A stretch of DNA of 10,742 nt from Actinomycetota bacterium (GTDB lineage Bacteria; Actinomycetota; Actinomycetes; Nanopelagicales; Nanopelagicaceae): assembly GCA_009698515.1 (NCBI GenBank), contig WLQA01000021.1, positions 1 to 10,742 on the forward strand, written 5' to 3'. This document shows, piece after piece, positions 1 to 6,482 of this stretch; within the stretch, counting starts at the first letter, position 1, and every line of letters begins with the position of its first letter. The notes beneath the pieces are model-generated. The model saw nothing but the letters and a program-made list of their open reading frames with translations, was not told where the DNA came from and did not search any database. The position numbers were made by a program, and so were the translations under genes.

Positions 1-864
1 ACAGAACCAAATGTTTTAACAACTCGTATCATCGATTTAATTTCACCAATTGGTAAGGGACAACGCGGCCTTATTGTTTCACCACCAAAGGCTGGTAAGA
101 CAATGGTTTTGCAATCAATTGCGAATGCGATTACAACCAACAACCCAGAGTGTCACTTAATGGTGGTTTTAGTTGATGAGCGCCCAGAAGAAGTTACCGA
201 TATGCAACGTTCTGTTAAAGGTGAAGTTATCGCTTCTACATTTGATCGTCCGGCTGATGATCACACCACAGTTGCAGAGTTAGCAATTGAACGCGCAAAG
301 CGTTTGGTCGAGCTAGGTCATGATGTAGTTGTACTTCTTGACTCAATTACCCGTCTTGGTCGTGCTTACAACATCGCAGCCCCAGCATCAGGTCGAATTC
401 TTTCCGGTGGTGTTGATTCAGCAGCGTTGTATCCACCTAAGAAGTTCTTTGGTGCCGCTCGTAATATTGAAAATGGCGGATCACTAACAATTTTGGCAAC
501 AGCTTTAATTGATACTGGTTCAAAGATGGATGAAGTTATCTTTGAAGAGTTCAAGGGAACTGGAAATATGGAGTTAATTCTTAACCGTAAATTTGCGGAT
601 AAGCGAATTTTCCCAGCAGTTGATGTTGTTGCATCAGGAACTCGTAAAGAGGAAATTTTGATGGGCACTGAAGAGCTTGGAATTGTTTGGCGTTTGCGTC
701 GAGTTCTTCATGCTCTTGAACCACAACAAGCACTTGAGTTATTGCTAGAAAAAATGAAGGGCACTAAGTCCAACGTTGAGTTCTTGCTACAAATTCAAAA
801 GACGGTTGCTGGTGGCGAAATGCCAACTACATCATCTTCAAATAAGGAGAATGCTGACGCGTAA
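1..864 (+). CDS. rho: Transcription termination factor Rho, C-terminal part (5' truncated)
   Basis: Rho is a hexameric RNA-dependent ATPase that translocates along nascent RNA and releases RNA polymerase. The reading frame is open from the first base, so the gene begins before the window; 287 codons are present, covering most of the RecA-like motor domain. Walker A lies at window residues 27-34 (SPPKAGKT). The Walker B strand and following segment, VVVLLDSITRLGRAYN, has its aspartate at residue 114. The ring-interface and secondary RNA-binding segment follows (SGGVDSAALYPPKKFFGAARN, then TALIDTGSKMDEVIFEEFKGTGN). The N-terminal RNA-binding domain, and any long actinobacterial insertion, lies outside the window. 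The gene ends in TAA after a polar tail (TTSSSNKENADA). It precedes rpmE, as in other actinobacteria. Identification is essentially certain. Confidence 0.98.
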   Translation, partial: TEPNVLTTRIIDLISPIGKGQRGLIVSPPKAGKTMVLQSIANAITTNNPECHLMVVLVDERPEEVTDMQRSVKGEVIASTFDRPADDHTTVAELAIERAKRLVELGHDVVVLLDSITRLGRAYNIAAPASGRILSGGVDSAALYPPKKFFGAARNIENGGSLTILATALIDTGSKMDEVIFEEFKGTGNMELILNRKFADKRIFPAVDVVASGTRKEEILMGTEELGIVWRLRRVLHALEPQQALELLLEKMKGTKSNVEFLLQIQKTVAGGEMPTTSSSNKENADA

Positions 865-867
865 TTA

Positions 868-899
868 CTGATTAAGGAGTAATTTCTCCGATCAGTTTT
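868..899 (+). terminator. Possible weak intrinsic terminator after rho
   Basis: Immediately after the rho stop, CTGAT (868-872) pairs with ATCAG (891-895) and GGAG (876-879) with CTCC (886-889). There is a six-base loop and a small asymmetric internal loop, and only four T residues follow. The short T run and the imperfect stem make it a weak candidate; it may only attenuate readthrough into rpmE. Confidence 0.4.
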
Positions 900-927
900 G
901 CTCAGTAGCACCTTCACAAGTTATTCT
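898..927 (+). promoter_or_regulatory. Candidate promoter for rpmE
   Basis: TTGCTC (898-903) and TATTCT (922-927) are separated by 18 bases and fit a sigma70-type TTGnnn / TAnnnT pair. Transcription would start near 933-935. The element overlaps the first base pairs of the CTTACCG hairpin (926-944), so either the start site is further upstream or that hairpin forms only in readthrough RNA from rho. Matches of this quality arise by chance in AT-rich DNA. Confidence 0.25.
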
Positions 928-987
928 TACCGCCCCCCGGTAAGCGCCGGATCTACTGGTTCACAGATTTAAATATCTGACCCAGTA
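926..987 (+). promoter_or_regulatory. Structured rpmE 5' leader, candidate L31 autoregulatory RNA
   Basis: Two hairpins lie in the spacer before rpmE. The first is a perfect 7-bp stem, CTTACCG (926-932) with CGGTAAG (938-944), closed by five C residues. The second is two-tiered: TACTGG (954-959) pairs with CCAGTA (982-987), and inside it CAGAT (964-968) pairs with ATCTG (975-979). The second ends about 20 bases before the start codon, just upstream of the AG-rich ribosome-binding site. Neither has a T tail, so they are not terminators. L31 leaders, including an actinobacterial class, are known in which ribosomal protein L31 is thought to control its own synthesis. Membership here is inferred from position and structure only. 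Confidence 0.45.
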
Positions 988-1007
988 ATAAATGAAAGAA
1001 GATAAAA

Positions 1008-1232
1008 ATGAAACCAGAGATCCACCCAGCATATGTGGAGACAAAAGTAACTTGTGGTTGCGGTGAAGTTTTCACTACTCGCAGCACAAAAGAAACTGGA
1101 TCGATTTACGTTGAAGTTTGTTCCGTATGTCATCCCTTCTACACAGGTAAGCAAAGAATTCTTGATACTGGTGGCCGCGTAGCTAAGTTCCAAGAGCGTT
1201 TCGGAAAGAGCGAGAAGCCAGGCACTAAGTAG
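1008..1232 (+). CDS. rpmE: 50S ribosomal protein L31, zinc-binding (C+) form
   Basis: L31 sits at the central protuberance of the large ribosomal subunit and helps bridge it to the small subunit. The 74-residue product begins MKPEIHPAYVETKVTCGCG and has the normal length. Cysteines C16, C18, C38 and C41 form the CxC...CxxC zinc site, so this is the C+ paralogue rather than the zinc-independent form expressed under zinc starvation. The core segment VEVCSVCHPFYTGKQRILDTGGRVAKF matches the family closely. The ATG is preceded by a GAAAGAAG-type ribosome-binding site. A structured leader lies upstream and a strong terminator downstream, so rpmE is probably the last gene of the rho transcript or a single-gene unit under L31 feedback. 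Confidence 0.98.
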   Translation: MKPEIHPAYVETKVTCGCGEVFTTRSTKETGSIYVEVCSVCHPFYTGKQRILDTGGRVAKFQERFGKSEKPGTK

Positions 1233-1240
1233 TTTTCTTA

Positions 1241-1286
1241 AAGAGAGCGCACCTCACATCCCAAGATGTGGTGCGCTCTCTTTTTT
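1241..1286 (+). terminator. Strong intrinsic terminator after rpmE
   Basis: AAGAGAGCGCACC (1241-1253) pairs perfectly over 13 bp with GGTGCGCTCTCTT (1270-1282). A further 5 bp (ACATC 1256-1260 with GATGT 1265-1269) follow across a two-base bulge, with loop CCAA. The stem runs into an unbroken T run at 1281-1286. It lies 9 bases after the rpmE stop and separates the rho-rpmE unit from prfA. Confidence 0.95.
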
Positions 1287-1343
1287 ATTATTAAGTTCCA
1301 TAAATTTTAAAAAAGATTTACAAGTAAAGAAGGGAGAGGCCAA

Positions 1344-2420
1344 ATGGAGCGGTTTGCTAAAGCAAATGAGTTAATTGTTGAGTACGACCTATTAGAAAAA
1401 CAGATGGCTGATCCATCTATTCATACCGATCAAAATAAAGCTCGTTCCTTAGGAAAGCGCTACGCCCAACTTGGTCCAGTAATTGCTGGCTATCGCGCAT
1501 GGAAGTTAGCGGAAGAGGATTTGGCAGCAGGTAAAGAGTTAGCAGAGGCTGATGAGAGTTTTGCATCTGAGATTGCCGCACTTGAAGCAACTCGAGATGC
1601 CGCTGCAGAAAAATTAGAGGAGTTGTTACTGCCACGTGATCCAAATGATGATCGTGATGTAATTATGGAAATTAAAGCAGGAGCGGGCGGTGATGAATCA
1701 GCAATCTTTGCTGGAGATTTACTTCGTATGTATACCCGTTACGCGGAAAAGCAAGGTTGGAAGGTTGAAACAATTGAAACCACCGATAGCGATATGGGTG
1801 GATATAAAGATGTATCAATTGCAATTAAATCTAAAGGTGTGCAAGAGCCGGGTAAGACACCTTATGCAAAATTAAAGTTTGAAGGTGGTGTGCACCGCGT
1901 GCAACGTGTTCCAGAAACAGAATCACAAGGTCGTATTCACACATCTGCCGCCGGAGTTTTAATTTTGCCGGAAGCGGAAGAGGTAGATGTAGATTTAAAT
2001 ATGAATGATCTGCGCATTGATGTTTATCGCTCAAGTGGTCCTGGCGGACAATCTGTAAATACCACCGACTCTGCTGTTCGAATCACACATATCCCAACTG
2101 GAATTGTGGTTTCTTGTCAGAATGAAAAAAGCCAATTACAAAATAAAGAATCTGCCCTGCGTATTTTAAGAGCGCGTATGTTGGCAGCTGCGCAAGAAGA
2201 GGCAGAACGAATTGCTGCTATTGAACGTAAATCTCAGGTTCGCACCGTAGATCGCAGCGAGCGAATTCGTACCTACAACTTTCCGGAGAATCGTTTAAGT
2301 GATCACCGCGTAAATTACAAAGCTAATAATTTAGATTCAGTAATGAATGGTGATCTGGATGCGGTAATCCAAGCCTTGCTTGATAATGACCGAGCAGCAA
2401 AGCTTTCTGGCGAAAACTAA
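1344..2420 (+). CDS. prfA: Peptide chain release factor 1 (RF1)
   Basis: RF1 reads UAA and UAG stop codons in the ribosomal A site and triggers hydrolysis of peptidyl-tRNA. The 358-residue product has normal family length. The GGQ catalytic loop is at residues 234-236 (SSGPGGQSVNTTDSAVR), and the codon-recognition PxT motif is PET at 190-192 (HRVQRVPETESQGR). The RF1-type choice separates it from RF2. The N-terminal domain (about 1-100) is helical and charged, and the C-terminal SERIRTYNFPENRLSDHR segment is typical. The ATG follows a good Shine-Dalgarno sequence (AGGGAGAGG, 1331-1339). As a strong terminator lies upstream, this gene needs its own promoter; the AT-rich 1286-1306 stretch offers TATTAT and TAAATT hexamers, none decisive. 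It is followed after 11 bases by prmC, whose product modifies its GGQ. Confidence 0.98.
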   Translation: MERFAKANELIVEYDLLEKQMADPSIHTDQNKARSLGKRYAQLGPVIAGYRAWKLAEEDLAAGKELAEADESFASEIAALEATRDAAAEKLEELLLPRDPNDDRDVIMEIKAGAGGDESAIFAGDLLRMYTRYAEKQGWKVETIETTDSDMGGYKDVSIAIKSKGVQEPGKTPYAKLKFEGGVHRVQRVPETESQGRIHTSAAGVLILPEAEEVDVDLNMNDLRIDVYRSSGPGGQSVNTTDSAVRITHIPTGIVVSCQNEKSQLQNKESALRILRARMLAAAQEEAERIAAIERKSQVRTVDRSERIRTYNFPENRLSDHRVNYKANNLDSVMNGDLDAVIQALLDNDRAAKLSGEN

Positions 2421-2431
2421 AAGCGGTAAGT

Positions 2432-3298
2432 ATGCGCAGCCTGTTAAGAGATGCCGTTGCATTATTTGAAAAGAATCAAATCTCAGCAGTAGATGCGGAA
2501 ATTTTATTAGCACACGTCATTGGCGTATCTCGAAAACAATTAATTACATCAACCTTTGAATTACCAACAGAGGAGATTGCTCGAGTAACTGAAGAGTTTA
2601 ATGGACTAGTTGAACAACGTTTATTGGGAAAGCCAGTTCAATACATAACGGCAAGTGCGCCGTTTAGATACTTAGAACTTAGCGTTGGTGAAGGAGTTTT
2701 AATCCCCCGGCCAGAAACTGAGATTTTAATTGACCGAGTAATCGGTTTTTTGCAGAGTGCTAAAGCTAAGAATCCAGATGATAAAGAAATCAAAAGCATT
2801 GTTGATTTGGGTGCCGGTAGTGGTGCGATATCTATCGCTATTGCAACTGAGGCAGCATTAAAAGATATTGCAGTTAATGTGGTGGCAGTTGAAAAATCTG
2901 CCGAAGCTGCGCAATGGTTAAATAAAAATATCAGCAAATATGAGTTAACAACTCGTGTGGTAATTGAAGATGTAAGCATCGCATTGCAAGGTGTAAAAGC
3001 AGATGTAGTTGCAGCAAATCCACCTTACATTCCAAATCATGAAAAATTGCCACATGAAGTAATTGGCTTTGAACCTGAAATGGCATTACGGGGTGGAGCT
3101 GTAGATGGCATGGATGTGCCTAAGCAATTTATTGCAGCAGCAGCTCGAATATTAAAATCGGGTGGATATTTCATTATGGAACATCATGAGCAACAATCTG
3201 AGTTAGTAAAAAATGTAATGGTTGATAACTTTACTAATATTCAAAGCATCTCTGATCTAACTGGCCGCGATAGATTTACATCCGGAATTAGAATCTAG
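2432..3298 (+). CDS. prmC: Release factor glutamine N5-methyltransferase
   Basis: PrmC (HemK) transfers a methyl group from S-adenosylmethionine to the GGQ glutamine of RF1 and RF2, raising termination efficiency. The 288-residue product has a helical N-terminal substrate-recognition domain (about 1-75), then GEGVLIPRPETE (87-96), a Rossmann methyltransferase core with the SAM-binding motif DLGAGSGAI (125-133), the acidic ribose-contact region VAVEKS (151-156) and the catalytic NPPY motif (196-199). The C-terminal half carries IMEHHEQQ, corresponding to the family's EHxxxQ strand. It begins 11 bases after prfA with only a weak purine stretch (GCGGTAAG) before the ATG, which suggests translational coupling. 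The pairing of RF1 with its own methylase is a common operon arrangement. Confidence 0.97.
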   Translation: MRSLLRDAVALFEKNQISAVDAEILLAHVIGVSRKQLITSTFELPTEEIARVTEEFNGLVEQRLLGKPVQYITASAPFRYLELSVGEGVLIPRPETEILIDRVIGFLQSAKAKNPDDKEIKSIVDLGAGSGAISIAIATEAALKDIAVNVVAVEKSAEAAQWLNKNISKYELTTRVVIEDVSIALQGVKADVVAANPPYIPNHEKLPHEVIGFEPEMALRGGAVDGMDVPKQFIAAAARILKSGGYFIMEHHEQQSELVKNVMVDNFTNIQSISDLTGRDRFTSGIRI

Positions 3299-3310
3299 TC
3301 GGGAATTGAT

Positions 3311-3952
3311 ATGGCGCAGCGAATTGATTTAACAAGTGAAGATCTGGCGATTGCAGTTGAAACTGCGGTTCGAAATATAACTGCCGGTGAGGTAATTGTT
3401 GTTCCATCTGAGTTTGGTTATATCTATTTATGCGATGCCTTTGCGCAAGATGCGGTTAAAGCGCTGCATATTTTGCGCGGTGATGGCGAGGCTGTTGCAG
3501 CTCAAGTTTTTATTAAAGATCCCACGGTACTTACTGGATTAGTTAAATCGGTTTCAGATGATATTAAGGTGTTGACGGAAAAGTTTTGGCCAGGTGGCCT
3601 TTCTATTACATTTAATGCAAACCCAGGATTAAGTTGGAATCTAGGAGATGGTGGCAGATTAGGAAAGGTAAATATTCGAATTCCAAATCACAATTTTTTA
3701 CTTGAAATATTAAAAAATACTGGACCACTTGCCACAGCATCTGCCGCCTTAACTGGGAAAGTAGCAACCTTAGATTTAACACAGCTTCCAATTTATGAAA
3801 GTGATATCGGAGTAATTTTCTCCGCCGGCATATTAACTTCACCAGGAAAGAGCACAGTGATTGATGCCACTGGTAGCCAACTTAAGATAAAGCGCATTGG
3901 TGTGATTAGTGAGAATGAAATTAGAGCGGTAATTCCCAATCTTCTTGTGTAA
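3311..3952 (+). CDS. Sua5/YrdC/TsaC-family protein with degenerate active site
   Basis: The family makes threonylcarbamoyl-AMP from threonine, bicarbonate and ATP, the first step of tRNA t6A37 synthesis. Position after prmC and whole-length similarity (FWPGGLS 92-98, IRIP 122-125, GPLATASAALTG 138-149, STVID 181-185) place this 213-residue protein in the actinobacterial branch (compare Rv1301 of M. tuberculosis, from memory). The catalytic motifs are eroded, however. The N-terminal PTDTVYGxG is PSEFGYIYL (32-40). The K and R of KGR are R56 and D58. The proline of the following segment is gone, and the SxN site is S144-A145-A146. Lengths between motifs are unchanged, so there is no frameshift. 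The ATG follows GGGAATTGAT, 12 bases after prmC. Family assignment is firm; enzymatic activity is doubtful. Confidence 0.85.
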   Translation: MAQRIDLTSEDLAIAVETAVRNITAGEVIVVPSEFGYIYLCDAFAQDAVKALHILRGDGEAVAAQVFIKDPTVLTGLVKSVSDDIKVLTEKFWPGGLSITFNANPGLSWNLGDGGRLGKVNIRIPNHNFLLEILKNTGPLATASAALTGKVATLDLTQLPIYESDIGVIFSAGILTSPGKSTVIDATGSQLKIKRIGVISENEIRAVIPNLLV

Positions 3953-3968
3953 TTAACCAACCCTCTTA

Positions 3969-3982
3969 CCTAATTAATTAGG
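3969..3982. other. 14-base perfect palindrome upstream of glyA
   Basis: CCTAATTAATTAGG is a perfect 14-base inverted repeat, 16 bases after the Sua5-family stop. It has no T tail and no loop, so it fits a dimeric protein-binding site better than a terminator. AT-rich palindromes also arise by chance, and no regulator can be named. Confidence 0.35.
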
Positions 3983-3994
3983 CAAAGCAGGAAT

Positions 3995-4030
3995 ATACCC
4001 AGCGATATGCCCAGCGAGATACCTAGCAAT
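3995..4030 (+). repeat. Three 12-base tandem units upstream of glyA
   Basis: Three adjacent units read ATACCCAGCGAT (3995-4006), ATGCCCAGCGAG (4007-4018) and ATACCTAGCAAT (4019-4030). They share the core ATrCCyAGCrA and fill the space just upstream of the candidate glyA promoter. The position fits iterated regulator sites on one face or a slippage product. The spacing of 12 does not match an exact helical turn. Confidence 0.8.
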
Positions 4031-4045
4031 TTGGTGGCAAACCTT

Positions 4046-4051
4046 TAGGCT
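4046..4051 (+). promoter_or_regulatory. Candidate -10 element for a leaderless glyA transcript
   Basis: TAGGCT matches the actinobacterial TAnnnT -10 form and ends 7 bases before the glyA ATG at 4059, so transcription would begin at or next to the start codon. There is no convincing Shine-Dalgarno sequence before this ATG, which agrees with leaderless translation, common in actinobacteria. No good -35 hexamer is visible at the usual distance. Confidence 0.4.
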
Positions 4052-4058
4052 TACCGTC

Positions 4059-5357
4059 ATGACGATTGATCAAAAGCATCCAATTACGCAGGAGTATTAC
4101 GGCCCAGATTTTACAGCATTGCAAAATCAAGATCCAGAAATTGCAGCGGTTGTTATTTCAGAGTTAGAAAGACAGCGTCATGGATTGCAATTAATTGCCA
4201 GCGAAAATTTCACGTCAACTGCGGTCTTAGCTGCAATGGGTTCATCTTTATCTAATAAGTATGCCGAAGGTTATCCAGGTAAGCGTTACTACGGTGGTTG
4301 TGAAGAGGTAGATAAGGTTGAAGTAATTGGTAATGAACGAGCCAAAGAATTATTTGGCGCAGAACATGCAAATTTACAACCGCACTCAGGTGCCAGTGCA
4401 AATGTTGCGGTCTATCAAGCATTTACAAAACCAGGTGACACTGTGCTGGCAATGTCTTTGCCACATGGTGGTCACTTAACACATGGCTCAAAAGTTAATT
4501 TTTCAGGTAAATGGTTCAATGTAGTTTCCTACGGTGTTCGCCAAGATAATGAATTAATTGATTACGACCAATTACGAGATCTAGCTATTGAACACAAACC
4601 AAAGATGATTTGTTCAGGTGCCACCGCTTACCCATCATTGATTGATTTTGAAAAGGTACGTCAGATTTGCGATGAGGTTGGCGCAATTATGTGGGTTGAT
4701 GCCGCCCACTTCATTGGTTTAGTTGCTGGTAAAGCAATTCCATCACCTGTTCCATTTGCAGATGTTGTTTCATTTACAACTCACAAAGTATTACGTGGAC
4801 CACGTGGTGGCATGATTTTGTCTAAGGCAGAGCACGCCGCCGCAATTGATAAAGCGGTATTTCCTGGCATGCAAGGTGGCCCAATCATGAGCGCAGTTGC
4901 TGGCAAAGCGGTGGCGTTAAAAGAGTGTGCAACACCGGCTTATCAAGCTTATGCAAAAAAAGTAATTGAAAATTGTCAGGCGCTAGCAAGTGATTTAGTT
5001 GCTGAAGGAATGCGCGCAGTTTCAGGCGGCACCCAAACACATTTAGCATTAATTGATATTCGATCAACTGGAGTAACAGGCAAGGTGGCCGATGAGCGTT
5101 GTGGTTTATCTGGAATTACTTTAAATAAAAATGCCATTCCATATGATCCAGAAACTCCGGCGGTTACATCTGGAATTCGAGTTGGCACAGCAGCAACAAC
5201 TACCCAAGGTATGGGCCGAACAGAGATGAAACAAATTGCATCATTAATCGCTCGCGCAATAAAAGATGGCGCTGATGAGAATAAAGCCAAGGTTATTAAA
5301 AACGAGGTTGATCAATTGTGTAGCGCGTTTCCGGTCTATCCAGTACCAGCAAAATAA
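4059..5357 (+). CDS. glyA: Serine hydroxymethyltransferase
   Basis: GlyA is a pyridoxal-phosphate enzyme that converts serine and tetrahydrofolate to glycine and 5,10-methylene-THF, the main source of one-carbon units. The 432-residue product has normal length. Visible motifs are LIASENF (46-52), NKYAEGYPGKRYYGGCE (67-82) for substrate and cofactor binding, QPHSGASANVAVY (107-119), HGGHLTHG (136-143), VDAAHFIGLVAG (213-224) with the PLP-contacting D214 and H217, and the Schiff-base lysine K243 in FTTHKVLRGPRGG. The C-terminal TSGIRVGTAATTTQG (370-384) is typical. The start lacks a clear ribosome-binding site, but the -10-like TAGGCT just upstream may yield a leaderless message. The gene sits inside the actinobacterial prfA-atp order, as I recall for Streptomyces. 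The next gene follows after 18 bases. Confidence 0.98.
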   Translation: MTIDQKHPITQEYYGPDFTALQNQDPEIAAVVISELERQRHGLQLIASENFTSTAVLAAMGSSLSNKYAEGYPGKRYYGGCEEVDKVEVIGNERAKELFGAEHANLQPHSGASANVAVYQAFTKPGDTVLAMSLPHGGHLTHGSKVNFSGKWFNVVSYGVRQDNELIDYDQLRDLAIEHKPKMICSGATAYPSLIDFEKVRQICDEVGAIMWVDAAHFIGLVAGKAIPSPVPFADVVSFTTHKVLRGPRGGMILSKAEHAAAIDKAVFPGMQGGPIMSAVAGKAVALKECATPAYQAYAKKVIENCQALASDLVAEGMRAVSGGTQTHLALIDIRSTGVTGKVADERCGLSGITLNKNAIPYDPETPAVTSGIRVGTAATTTQGMGRTEMKQIASLIARAIKDGADENKAKVIKNEVDQLCSAFPVYPVPAK

Positions 5358-5375
5358 CTAACTGAGTCTAAAAAA

Positions 5376-6482
5376 ATGCGTGAGTACTTAGTAACCGTTC
5401 TTCTTGCAGCAATAATTTGTTACTTAATCACACCATTAGTTAGAGATTTAGCAATTAAATCAGGTGCGGTTATGCAAATTAGATCTCGAGATGTACACAG
5501 TGAGCCAACACCTAGATGGGGCGGCCTTGCGATGTGGTTAGCCATGGCCTTGACCTTGGTAATTGTTAATCAGTTGCCACTAGTTCATAAATCTTTTGGT
5601 AGTGAAGCAACTGGAATTTTCTTAAGCGGAACATTTATTTTATTTCTTGGTTTAATCGATGATCGATTTGATTTAGATCCGATCACCAAGTTTGCGGGCC
5701 AAGCACTAGCTTGTGGAATCTTGTTAATTTATGGCGTGCAAATACTTTGGCTACCAATAAATGGCATTACAACTGTGCCGGCAAATATTGGTCAATTACT
5801 TACTGTTCTATTTGTAATGGTAGTAATTAACGCTATTAATTTTGTGGATGGCTTAGATGGTTTAGCTACCGGCATCGTGGCAATCTGTGCCGCATCATTT
5901 TTTGCCTTCTCCTATTTACTTGCAGTCATCAATGGGTTAAATCGTGCGGGTGCACCATCATTAATTACCGCAGTTGTAATCGGTTTGTGCCTAGGCTTTT
6001 TGCCACACAATTTTTATCCAGCCCAAATTTTTATGGGAGATTCTGGTGCGATGTTTTTGGGATTAATGATCAGTGCCTCTGCCATCACATTAACTGGACA
6101 AGTAGATGCATCAGCAATTACCGCAGATAATCCGGGAAGTGCATTACTGCCATTACTTTTACCATTCACCGTTCTAGCAATTCCATTATTAGATTTTGCG
6201 ATGGCGATCATTCGTCGCATTCGAGCTGGACGATCACCATTTTCTGCAGATCGCGAACATCTGCACCATCGCATTATGCGAATGGGATTAACGCAGCAAC
6301 GTACAACAGTTGTGCTCTATCTCTGGACCGCCATGTTTGCCATTCCAACTGCCATTGCTGCTTTTATTCCAATTTGGATTGCATCACTTTCTGGCTTACT
6401 TATCTTTGCAATTTCGGTCTTAGTGATTAAACAAAATAAAAATACCACCATCATTGAACATAACCGAAGTGGTGCTAAATGA
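5376..6482 (+). CDS. wecA: Polyprenyl-phosphate GlcNAc-1-phosphate transferase (WecA/TagO type)
   Basis: Members of this integral-membrane family transfer a sugar-1-phosphate from a UDP-sugar to a polyprenyl phosphate, the first lipid-linked step in assembly of cell-wall polymers. In mycobacteria the same-position gene is the GlcNAc-1-P transferase that starts arabinogalactan linker synthesis (from memory). The 368-residue protein is strongly hydrophobic with about ten or eleven membrane helices. It shows PRWGG (46-50), the metal-binding DDRFDLDP (95-102), NFVDGLDGLATG (155-166), FMGDSGAMFLG (219-229) and the cytoplasmic HLHHR (295-299) typical of WecA/TagO rather than MraY. The ATG has no clear Shine-Dalgarno (ACTGAGTCTAAAAAA), so coupling to glyA is possible. 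Its stop overlaps the next start as ATGA. The exact sugar cannot be read from the sequence. Confidence 0.9.
   Translation: MREYLVTVLLAAIICYLITPLVRDLAIKSGAVMQIRSRDVHSEPTPRWGGLAMWLAMALTLVIVNQLPLVHKSFGSEATGIFLSGTFILFLGLIDDRFDLDPITKFAGQALACGILLIYGVQILWLPINGITTVPANIGQLLTVLFVMVVINAINFVDGLDGLATGIVAICAASFFAFSYLLAVINGLNRAGAPSLITAVVIGLCLGFLPHNFYPAQIFMGDSGAMFLGLMISASAITLTGQVDASAITADNPGSALLPLLLPFTVLAIPLLDFAMAIIRRIRAGRSPFSADREHLHHRIMRMGLTQQRTTVVLYLWTAMFAIPTAIAAFIPIWIASLSGLLIFAISVLVIKQNKNTTIIEHNRSGAK

Noticed and set aside
366..668. A 100-codon open frame on the - strand inside rho
   Set aside because: It lies wholly within the conserved Rho motor domain and is explained as a reverse shadow.
2638..2979. 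A 113-codon open frame on the - strand inside prmC
   Set aside because: prmC is intact with all motifs on the + strand; the reverse frame shows no motif and has no start signals.
3389..3500. Possible frameshift explaining the odd N-terminal motif of the Sua5-family gene
   Set aside because: The altered motifs align residue for residue with the normal family motifs, without gaps, and both flanks stay in the same frame. Substitution explains it better than a shift.
3953..4058. Glycine or other riboswitch upstream of glyA
   Set aside because: The 106-base spacer is too short for a tandem glycine riboswitch, shows no extended pairing apart from the palindrome, and is probably upstream of the transcription start.
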